Shown one piece after another: positions 1 through 5,940 of a DNA stretch of 12,779 bases; the stretch's first letter is position 1; each line of letters opens with the position of its first letter. The position numbers and the translations under genes are program-made. Below the pieces are notes generated by a model, which was given only the letters and a program-made list of their open reading frames with translations, searched no databases and had not been told where the DNA came from. This DNA is from RGIG4608 sp045631445. GTDB taxonomy: Bacteria > Bacillota > Clostridia > Oscillospirales > CAG-272. The stretch covers positions 1-12,779 of the forward strand of contig JAZQUS010000110.1 in the NCBI GenBank assembly GCA_045631445.1, written 5' to 3'.

Positions 1-34
1 ATTTTTAAGGCGCCTGTTAAGATGCCTTAAAAAT
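1..34. repeat. Perfect 11-bp inverted repeat at window edge
   Basis: ATTTTTAAGGC (1-11) and GCCTTAAAAAT (24-34) are exact reverse complements around a 12-nt loop. The sequence replaces the part of the repeat element that would follow ACGATTT in copies B and C. It may be a terminator-like hairpin or the junction of a truncated copy; the window edge prevents a decision. Confidence 0.6.
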
Positions 35-186
35 CGTTATGTGTTGTTTGGTTGCACCAAACAACACGATTTGCGCGGAATTTATTTTGAAAAACCGATT
101 AAAAAGTTTTGGGGTTATAGGGGGATTTTTCAAAATCCCCCCTAAATTTTTTCTAAACTATCTTTTCCCCGATAAATCCCAATTTA
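1..186 (-). repeat. Interspersed inverted-arm repeat, copy A (left arm only)
   Basis: On the minus strand this reads as the left arm of the repeat family also seen at 2294-2823, 5941-6365 and 12527-12779. Shared blocks, in order, are AAATTGGGATTTATCGGGG, a GGGGATTTT/AAAATCCCC hairpin, AAAACTTTTTAATCG, and AAATTCCGCGCAAATCGTG. These lead into a perfect 12-bp hairpin (41-52 with 56-67). After the flanking ACGATTT the sequence stops matching copies B and C and becomes a separate inverted repeat at 1-34. The copy is therefore either truncated or continues differently outside the window. The element end lies about 5 bp from the -35 box of the mnmE promoter. No coding function is visible. Confidence 0.85.
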
Positions 187-191
187 GCGCA

Positions 192-220
192 TTGACAATA
201 CAAACAAAGTGTGATACAAT
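192..220 (+). promoter_or_regulatory. Sigma-70-type promoter of mnmE
   Basis: The -35 box TTGACA (192-197) is perfect and is separated by 17 nt from TACAAT (215-220), one mismatch from TATAAT. The spacer ends in GTGTGA, giving a TGn extended -10. The predicted start is near 227, leaving a leader of about 28 nt. The -35 box lies just outside repeat copy A. Confidence 0.85.
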
Positions 221-254
221 AAATCATAAAATTATAAAAAACAAAGAGGAAAAA

Positions 255-1634
255 ATGAATTTTTACGATACGATAGCGGCGTTGTCAAGTCCCGTAGGGA
301 AGGGTGGCGTTGCGGTCATCAGAATTTCGGGAAATGAGGCATTTGAAATTGCCGAACGCGTTTTCAGAAGTGTTTCTGGGAAGAAAATTGCTGATTTGAA
401 ACCCAATATGATGACTTATGGACATATTATTTCCGAAGAAAAGATAATAGATGACGGACTTTGCGTGAAATTTTGCGCTCCGAGGTCATTCACGGGTGAG
501 GATACCGTTGAAATCAACTGTCACGGTGGAATTTTCATCACTCAAAAGGTGCTTTCTGCTGTATTTGCGGCAGGGGCTCGACCTGCAGAGGCGGGAGAAT
601 TCACCCGTCGCGCTTTTGTAAATGGCAAAATGGCACTCTCCCAGGCAGAGGCGCTTGGTACGTTGCTTGAGGCCAAGAATGACGAGCAGGTTATTTTGGC
701 TCGTTCTGCTATGGGCGGTAAAATCAAGGCGGCTTGTGAATCTCTTTACCGTCAGCTCGTGGCTCTCGTGGCACAAGTTTATGCCAAGGTTGACTATCCC
801 GAGGAGGATCTTGCGGATATGGATTCTTTTGAGATGGCGGATACGACTCGTGAGTTGCTCAAAGACGTTTCTGCTCTTAAATCCACTTACAAAACAGGGC
901 ACGCAGTTATGGAGGGCGTTCGCACCGTTATTTGCGGAAAGCCCAACGTTGGAAAAAGCAGTCTTTACAACAAGCTTGTTGGAAGAGAAGCGGCAATCGT
1001 TACCGAAATTGAGGGAACGACGAGAGATATTTTGACCGAAACCGTTTCACTCGGTAGGGTGACGCTTCGACTTGTTGACACGGCGGGCATTCGCGATACG
1101 GAGGATGCGGTTGAAAAAATCGGTGTTGAACGCGCTCGCAAATCCCTTGACGAAGCAGAGCTTATTCTCTCGGTGTTTGACAACTCACGCACGCTTGATG
1201 ACAAGGATTTTGAAATTATAAGTGCACTTGAAAATTTGAACGCGACAAAAATTGCTTTGATAAACAAGGATGACGAGGCATCCGTGCTCGACGAGAGCAT
1301 ATTGAAAGAAAATTTCGATCATATTTTGCGAATTTCTGCAAAAAACGAAGGGGGACTCGGTGCGCTTCGTTCCTTGGTTGAGGAGCTTTACATCAATGAG
1401 CAGATTGACACGCAAAACGATGCCGTTTTGATTAACGCGCGTCAGCACGCGTCCCTTGTTAACGCGGAAAAGCATCTCATTTTGGCTCTTGAAGCGCTTG
1501 AGTTGGGGCTTTCACCCGATCTTGCGGGTGTTGATCTTGAGCTTGCGATGTCACACCTCTCTGAAATTGACGGCAGGGAAGTTGACGAGGATATTGTTTC
1601 CGAAATTTTTTCCCATTTCTGCGTAGGAAAATAA
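255..1634 (+). CDS. mnmE: tRNA uridine-5-carboxymethylaminomethyl GTPase MnmE (TrmE)
   Basis: MnmE works with MnmG to add a carboxymethylaminomethyl group to the wobble U34 of certain tRNAs, in the cytoplasm. The product is 459 residues, the usual family length. The N-terminal folate-binding domain starts NFYDTIAALSSPVGKGG. The G domain shows G1 GKPNVGKSS (228-236), G3 DTAG (275-278), G4 NKDD (337-340) and a G5-like SAK. The C-terminus is FCVGK, the family's CxGK motif with its catalytic cysteine. The start at 255 is chosen because AGAGGA (245-250) sits just upstream and the family N-terminus begins there; the same frame runs open back to 39, but that extension is translated repeat element plus promoter. 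MnmG is not adjacent; mnmE looks monocistronic, with its own promoter and terminator. Identification is near certain. Confidence 0.97.
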   Translation: MNFYDTIAALSSPVGKGGVAVIRISGNEAFEIAERVFRSVSGKKIADLKPNMMTYGHIISEEKIIDDGLCVKFCAPRSFTGEDTVEINCHGGIFITQKVLSAVFAAGARPAEAGEFTRRAFVNGKMALSQAEALGTLLEAKNDEQVILARSAMGGKIKAACESLYRQLVALVAQVYAKVDYPEEDLADMDSFEMADTTRELLKDVSALKSTYKTGHAVMEGVRTVICGKPNVGKSSLYNKLVGREAAIVTEIEGTTRDILTETVSLGRVTLRLVDTAGIRDTEDAVEKIGVERARKSLDEAELILSVFDNSRTLDDKDFEIISALENLNATKIALINKDDEASVLDESILKENFDHILRISAKNEGGLGALRSLVEELYINEQIDTQNDAVLINARQHASLVNAEKHLILALEALELGLSPDLAGVDLELAMSHLSEIDGREVDEDIVSEIFSHFCVGK

Positions 1635-1653
1635 AAATCGCTAATATACAAGG

Positions 1654-1719
1654 CTCTGCCTCATTTAGATGCAGAAGGCGTGAATTCGTTCTCTTTAGCG
1701 CACAAATGTATCGGCAGAG
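1654..1719 (+). other. Long-range stem-loop in the mnmE 3' region
   Basis: CTCTGCC (1654-1660) and GGCAGAG (1713-1719) are perfect complements enclosing about 52 nt. It lies between the mnmE stop codon and the intrinsic terminator. It could be part of the mnmE 3' UTR or of a small RNA ending at that terminator. There is no support for coding in either strand. Function unknown. Confidence 0.4.
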
Positions 1720-1740
1720 TGCAAAAACCAAAAAGCAAGT

Positions 1741-1782
1741 AAGCACAAGACATTCTGATGTTTGCCTTGTGCTTCTTTTTTT
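1741..1782 (+). terminator. Intrinsic terminator of mnmE
   Basis: AAGCACAAG (1741-1749) pairs perfectly with CTTGTGCTT (1766-1774), followed by C and seven T's (1776-1782). The T-run is on the plus-strand side, fitting mnmE. The converging minus-strand gene at 1802-2062 would meet the same hairpin, but with only a weak T-run. Confidence 0.9.
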
Positions 1783-1801
1783 GTATATTTTGCTTTTTAA
1801 T

Positions 1802-2062
1802 TTATTGCTTTTTCTTTCTTCTATCCGTGTGAGGATTAGGAGTTGGATGCACATTTTCATCAGTCGCAAGAGGTTCATAAGGAAGATTCCAATCAAGCGC
1901 ATTAAAGGTGGGTCCCGGATTTCGTGGAATGTTTAACTGATTTGCATCGTCCATCGCAGGATTTATAGGGGTTGGCGCTAAATCTTCGGGGATTTTCACA
2001 TTTTGAAACATTAAATCAGGAATTTTAGGATGTTTTTTCTTTCCATTGGTTTCTTTTTTCAT
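1802..2062 (-). CDS. Small proline-rich hypothetical protein (86 aa)
   Basis: I do not recognise this gene. AAGGAG lies 6-7 nt upstream of the ATG at 2062, which is the best evidence that it is translated. The 86-residue product is hydrophilic with no signal peptide or membrane segment. It has a Lys-rich N-terminus (MKKETNGKKKHPK), a middle rich in Pro, Asn and Asp with short PTPINP, IPRNPGPT and HPTPNPH stretches, and a basic end RRKKKQ. The composition suggests a largely disordered protein. It converges on mnmE, with the mnmE terminator hairpin just beyond its stop. I saw no convincing promoter upstream. It stands alone, so context gives no function. Confidence 0.6.
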   Translation of the reverse strand: MKKETNGKKKHPKIPDLMFQNVKIPEDLAPTPINPAMDDANQLNIPRNPGPTFNALDWNLPYEPLATDENVHPTPNPHTDRRKKKQ

Positions 2063-2260
2063 GACTTTCTCCTTGTTTTTAGTTTTATATATTTATCTTT
2101 CCGTAAAAATGAATAAATATGCGCCGTGCAACAATAAATAGGTATTATTTTTTGAGATACTTGAACGGTGCAGTCGGGGTAATGTGTAACTGAACTATAT
2201 GTTCAAAAATTACTCAGAAATTATTAATAAATTCGAATTTAATGGGTGTCAATAAACACA

Positions 2261-2286
2261 ACAGGGCGCAATCGCGCCCTGTTTTT
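2261..2286 (+). terminator. Orphan plus-strand intrinsic terminator
   Basis: ACAGGGCGC (2261-2269) and GCGCCCTGT (2274-2282) form a perfect 9-bp GC-rich stem with an AATC loop, followed directly by TTTTT. The T-run is on the plus strand, yet the only upstream gene (1802-2062) is on the minus strand. Either an unannotated short plus-strand transcript ends here or the terminator is a remnant. Repeat copy B begins 8 nt after it. Confidence 0.8.
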
Positions 2287-2293
2287 GCTTAAT

Positions 2294-2823
2294 AAATTGG
2301 GATTTATAGGAGGAAGGATAGTTAAGAAAAGATAGTTAAGAAAAGATTTAGAGGGATTTTGAAAAATCCCCCTATAACCTCAAAACTTTTTAATCGATTT
2401 TATATACAAATTCCGCGCAAATCGTGTTATTTTGTCAAACAAAATAACACATAACGATTTTCTCGCTGTTGGCACGCAGCTCGAAAATCTGTGATTTGCT
2501 AATGAGTGCGTAGCCGCGTGGATATCAAAATAGCATCGTATGAAAAAAATATCAAATATATCGATGCGGGTGCACGGAGTGCCCCCCTACGAAGATTGTG
2601 TGTAGCCATTTTGCTATCAAAATGGCTATGTGCAGAGTAGCAAAGCGTGGTTTTTTCGTTTGTTTGCAAACGGAAAAACATTTGCGCCAAGCGCGTCAGA
2701 AGTGTAGGCGCACGATTTGCGCGGAATTTGTTTATACCAACACGATTGAAAGTTTTTTGCGAGCTTTTTTTCAAAAAAGCGAAAATCTTTACTTAACTAA
2801 CTCCCCTATAAATCAAAATTTGA
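2294..2823 (+). repeat. Interspersed inverted-arm repeat, copy B (full length)
   Basis: This is the longest complete copy, about 530 bp. The ends are imperfect terminal inverted repeats: AAATTGGGATTTATAGG on the left, and AAATTTTGATTTATAGG when the right end is read on the minus strand. Deeper in, 2406-2426 and 2711-2731 are a perfect 21-bp inverted repeat, so each end is a diverged arm of about 110-130 nt. Inside are local hairpins at 2424-2450, 2454-2486, 2607-2633 and 2650-2679, and a GCGCC/GGCGC stem (2684-2688 with 2707-2711). A 14-nt unit, GATAGTTAAGAAAA, is tandemly duplicated at 2317-2344. The open frames that cross it translate stems and loops and lack credible ribosome binding sites, so I regard it as non-coding. 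No transposase is present. Confidence 0.9.
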
Positions 2824-2841
2824 ACATCATTTCAAACCACA

Positions 2842-2867
2842 AAAAACCGCCGATTTTGGCGGTTTTT
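2842..2867 (-). terminator. Intrinsic terminator of the SGNH/LRR_5 lipoprotein operon
   Basis: AAAAACCGCC (2842-2851) and GGCGGTTTTT (2858-2867) form a 10-bp stem with a 6-nt loop. On the minus strand it follows the stop codon at 2880 by a dozen bases and ends in a T-run. The flanking A and T runs make it bidirectional. Confidence 0.9.
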
Positions 2868-2879
2868 ATTTCAATGATT

Positions 2880-3521
2880 TTATTCGGTTTCGGGAAGCTC
2901 AACCAAGAAAACAACGCTATCGCAATCCGCCATAGTTTTTTTGGGAACTGCAACCAATATCCATTGACCATTCGTTTCAGCTTGAGAGCTTTCTCCTTGC
3001 AATGAAACCACAATGGAGCCATCATATTTGATTTCGTATCTGGCAACAATGGGATTTTCAATTGGCTCTTCTTCGTTTTCTTGCGTTTCTTTGTCAGTAT
3101 CACCCTGATTAATCACCTTGTGATGCGTTGGAATTACAACACCTGCGTACTGATGCCAGCCGACAAGAAGGTCGTAGTATTCAAAAAAATCCTCGTTATA
3201 TTCCTCGTGAGGACAGGGCTCTTCGGTGACACAGTGATAGCAATAAAACGATTTTCCTTCATTGCCGATTTTCTCTGCTCCAACTATCTCCTTAAGGTGC
3301 ATAAGCTCATCCAAGGTTTCAAATCTATAAACAGGCATACTGTAAAATCCGTCCTTAGAAACGGAAATATCTCTTATAGAGGGAATATCCCACTCAAGAT
3401 AAAACTCACCGGGAGCGTCAAAAATACCGTTTTGGGGGCAAGATGGCCCATCATCGTAGTTACCACCGCACGCGGTAAGCAAAACACAAAGCACAAAAAG
3501 CAAAACTAAAATTTTTTTCAT
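2880..3521 (-). CDS. Small Cys/His-containing lipoprotein of unknown function
   Basis: I do not recognise the family. The 213-residue product begins MKKILVLLFVLCVLLTAC; L-T-A-C with Cys18 is a lipobox, so it should be lipid-anchored on the outer face of the membrane. The mature part has a short Cys/His cluster, YCYHCVTEEPCPHEEY (93-108), that could bind metal, then an acidic Glu-rich linker (about 141-156) and a C-terminal beta-rich stretch. A GTG at 3530 is in frame, but it overlaps the GGGAGG Shine-Dalgarno; the ATG at 3521 has proper 8-nt spacing and is preferred. It is the last gene of the operon, 15 nt after the LRR_5 lipoprotein stop, so the two are probably made together. Confidence 0.8.
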   Translation of the reverse strand: MKKILVLLFVLCVLLTACGGNYDDGPSCPQNGIFDAPGEFYLEWDIPSIRDISVSKDGFYSMPVYRFETLDELMHLKEIVGAEKIGNEGKSFYCYHCVTEEPCPHEEYNEDFFEYYDLLVGWHQYAGVVIPTHHKVINQGDTDKETQENEEEPIENPIVARYEIKYDGSIVVSLQGESSQAETNGQWILVAVPKKTMADCDSVVFLVELPETE

Positions 3522-3536
3522 AAGTTTCACCTCCCA

Positions 3537-5123
3537 TTAGTCCACAAACGCACCATCAAGAGTGGTTACGTTATACTGATAATTTCTCGGGTCAATCAAA
3601 ATAGAATTCCATTCCGCACTTTTTCCCTTATAATTTATATTCGAGCCGGTTGTGAAGGCATATGATCCGATTTTATTGACGTAATTAAACATAACAATAT
3701 CTCTTGCTTCGACTCCCAAATCATCGCAGTTGAAGGCTCTGTCGCCAATAGTCCTTAATCCCTTTGGAAGCGTTATTGTTGCAATATTTTTTAAATTATA
3801 GAATGAATTTTTACCAATGATTTCAAGTGATGATGGGAGAGAAAGTTCGATTATTTTGTCGCATTCTGCAAAAGCGCCATCGCCAATCGCAATCACTCCG
3901 TATGGGATAGCTATACTTTCAAAATCACAACCGTAGAATGTATATTGCTTAATTTCAGTCAATCCTTCAGGCAAAGAAAGGAAAGTGAGCGCGCAATTAT
4001 AAAATGCGTATTCACCAATACTCGTTACCGTGCTTGGAATTGATACGGTCGCAAGATTTACACATTCTCTAAACGCGCCGTTGCCAATATTAAGCACACC
4101 CTCGGGAACAACCACATTCGTAATTCCTGATTTATTAAGAAATGCGCCCTCTCCAATTTTAGTTACAGGTAAACCGTTATAGTAGGAGGGAATTACGATT
4201 TCCGTGTCGGTGCAATCACCCATATCAACAAGAGTATAGCTGTTTTTGTCTTCGTTCAACTCAAATGCAAGTCCGCTTGATGCATTCTCGCTTTCATTAA
4301 AAAGAAATTCAAGAGTGCCCTCTCTTAAATGGGTGTGACACATAGTACATTCCGTATGTATTTCTCCCAACTCCGTTTCGGTGGGCGCTTTGTCAACTAT
4401 CCAATCACCTTCAATATGGTCAGTTGTGGGGACTTCCTGTTGGGCAACGAGTATTTCACCGCAGTGAATACATTCCTTTCCCCTTGTAAGACCCGTTTCA
4501 GTACAGCTTGGAGCAACCGCCTCAAGCTTTTTTGTTACCTCGTGTAAGCACGCAAGCTTTCTTACATAATTACATTCGTTGCAGGTGTCATCCCTTTCTC
4601 CGTCATAGATATGCTCTGTGGTTTCAAGAATCTCATAACCGGCAATTATTTTTCCGCAACCAACACATTTTTCACCCTGTGTGCGACCGGTCAAGGTGCA
4701 AGTTGGGGCTTTTGCCTCTAAAAATTCCGTTTCAAGATGCTCGCATTTTACCTCTCTAACAAATCCACAAGCATTGCAATCCTTATCCTGCGTTCCGTCG
4801 TAAACGTGATCAAGCGCGGGTAATTCAACCTGTGCAACTATCACAGCTCCGCACTTTGAACACGCCTGACCGCCACTGACACCCGGGGTTTGACAGGTAG
4901 GAGCAATCGCCTCAAGTGGAACAATCGCGTGATTTGTGCAACGGTTAGGGTCGGGAATATTAACGTTTATTTCAAAATCGTTGTCAATACCGCCCTTGTC
5001 GGGAGTAAAAAAGCTCAAAACATTATTAACAAGCTTTAACACCTCCCCTGCAGTTGCACACGACGAAAGCGCACACATCAACATTGCAAGTAAAATCAAA
5101 AGCGAAACAATTCTAATCCTCAT
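3537..5123 (-). CDS. BspA-like LRR_5 surface lipoprotein with Cys/His repeats
   Basis: The 528-residue product has a signal peptide ending in lipobox L-S-S-C (Cys22), so it is a surface lipoprotein. Residues 62-270 hold repeats of exactly 65 residues beginning at C62, C127 and C192. Each carries CxxH, then APxC, then CxxCG, and the first two also a later CxxC; a fourth, decayed copy ends with CTMCHTH. Such Cys/His spacing suggests zinc-ribbon-like or disulfide-stabilised stalk modules (inference). Residues 285-490 are leucine-rich repeats of the LRR_5/BspA type, about 23 residues each, with units such as VTKIGEGAF, VTSIGEYAF and LRTIGDRAF. LRR_5 proteins are often surface adhesins; the ligand here is unknown. 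GGAG sits 7 nt before the ATG. It is 30 nt downstream of the SGNH hydrolase gene and 15 nt upstream of the next lipoprotein, indicating an operon. Confidence 0.9.
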   Translation of the reverse strand: MRIRIVSLLILLAMLMCALSSCATAGEVLKLVNNVLSFFTPDKGGIDNDFEINVNIPDPNRCTNHAIVPLEAIAPTCQTPGVSGGQACSKCGAVIVAQVELPALDHVYDGTQDKDCNACGFVREVKCEHLETEFLEAKAPTCTLTGRTQGEKCVGCGKIIAGYEILETTEHIYDGERDDTCNECNYVRKLACLHEVTKKLEAVAPSCTETGLTRGKECIHCGEILVAQQEVPTTDHIEGDWIVDKAPTETELGEIHTECTMCHTHLREGTLEFLFNESENASSGLAFELNEDKNSYTLVDMGDCTDTEIVIPSYYNGLPVTKIGEGAFLNKSGITNVVVPEGVLNIGNGAFRECVNLATVSIPSTVTSIGEYAFYNCALTFLSLPEGLTEIKQYTFYGCDFESIAIPYGVIAIGDGAFAECDKIIELSLPSSLEIIGKNSFYNLKNIATITLPKGLRTIGDRAFNCDDLGVEARDIVMFNYVNKIGSYAFTTGSNINYKGKSAEWNSILIDPRNYQYNVTTLDGAFVD

Positions 5124-5153
5124 ACCGCCACTCCATTTTTTCTTATTTATTCT

Positions 5154-5876
5154 TTATTTTATCTTCTCCGCCACCGCTTCGGCTATAGCTTTTGCGCCGT
5201 CCTTCGAAGGATGAACGTTATCTTTGAACCATTCCGAGTGATTTTCGGTGAGAGAATAAATATCAACGCATTTGTAACCCTTAAGGAGCGCAAAGGCGCG
5301 AATTTCATTTTTGATATTTTTAACCATTTGAGGTTGAATATCATAGCTTGTCATACCCTCACTCTCTCCTTTGTGGAAGAACGCAGCAGCAGGAGTGCAT
5401 ATAATTATTTCAACATCGGGATTGTTTTCTTTATATGAATTAACAAAATTCTCATATTTTGCAATAAAATCGAGCGCATTCGTCCAGTTTTCAGGCTTTG
5501 AATCGTTAGTGCCAAGCATAATTACAACGATGTCCGCATCATATTCCAAGCTCAATTGATATTGCTCACTCTCATTATACGGTTGATCACCGTCGGGAGA
5601 AAGAGTGCGTCCGCTATCTCCAAAATTTGAAACGTGGTATCCGTCACCAAGTATATTCTGAAGCTGGGCAGGGTAGTTGTTCTTAGCCCAACCCTTAATT
5701 CCGTGACCGTAAGTGATACTGTCACCCACGCACGCAACCTTGGTTTGACCAGCACCTGCCTCGGTGTGTCTATGTAAACCCGAATAACCATTGTTGTATA
5801 GCGCAAATAGGAAAAACACGACCAAGCAAAGCGCAATTATTCCTATTGTGATTATTATTTTCTTGCCTTTTTTCAT
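5154..5876 (-). CDS. Membrane-anchored SGNH/GDSL-family hydrolase
   Basis: This 240-residue protein has an uncleaved-looking N-terminal membrane segment (about 7-26), which puts the catalytic domain outside the cell. SGNH blocks are complete: block I GDSITYG with nucleophile Ser53, block II Gly86 in NFGDSG, block III GTND (122-125) with Asn124, and block V DNVHP with Asp219 and His222. Family members hydrolyse esters or thioesters, including acetyl groups on polysaccharides or peptidoglycan and lipid esters; the substrate cannot be read from the sequence. It is the first gene of a three-gene operon with two surface lipoproteins, so a surface carbohydrate or cell-wall ester is a reasonable inference. 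GAGG lies 5 nt before the ATG, and a strong promoter stands about 30 nt upstream. Confidence 0.92.
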   Translation of the reverse strand: MKKGKKIIITIGIIALCLVVFFLFALYNNGYSGLHRHTEAGAGQTKVACVGDSITYGHGIKGWAKNNYPAQLQNILGDGYHVSNFGDSGRTLSPDGDQPYNESEQYQLSLEYDADIVVIMLGTNDSKPENWTNALDFIAKYENFVNSYKENNPDVEIIICTPAAAFFHKGESEGMTSYDIQPQMVKNIKNEIRAFALLKGYKCVDIYSLTENHSEWFKDNVHPSKDGAKAIAEAVAEKIK

Positions 5877-5905
5877 TTCGACCTCGTAAAAGCTTTGTTT
5901 TCTTT

Positions 5906-5935
5906 ATTTTATCACATTCCGTCCGCGTGTGTCAA
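5906..5935 (-). promoter_or_regulatory. Promoter of the SGNH/LRR_5 lipoprotein operon
   Basis: On the minus strand, TTGACA (5935-5930) is followed by an 18-nt spacer and TAAAAT (5911-5906), with TGTGA just before the -10. The predicted start is near 5899, giving a leader of about 22 nt. The -35 box is 5 nt from the end of repeat copy C, the same arrangement as at mnmE. Confidence 0.85.
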
Positions 5936-5940
5936 TAGCT

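Noticed and set aside
39..254. N-terminal extension of MnmE (72 extra residues)
   Set aside because: The extension translates repeat copy A and the promoter; a ribosome binding site and the canonical family N-terminus are at 255.
486..902. Minus-strand open frame inside mnmE
   Set aside because: Antisense shadow of a well-identified conserved gene with no ribosome binding site.
2063..2230. Promoter for the 86-residue minus-strand gene
   Set aside because: Only weak AT-rich candidates without a matching -35 box at proper spacing; not good enough to call.
2598..3005. Plus-strand open frame of 135 codons over copy B and the next operon's end
   Set aside because: No ribosome binding site, crosses a strong bidirectional terminator, and covers hairpin repeats plus the antisense of a lipoprotein gene.
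3522..3530. GTG start at 3530 for the small lipoprotein
   Set aside because: It overlaps the Shine-Dalgarno GGGAGG with no spacing; the ATG at 3521 is correctly placed and gives a normal lipoprotein signal.
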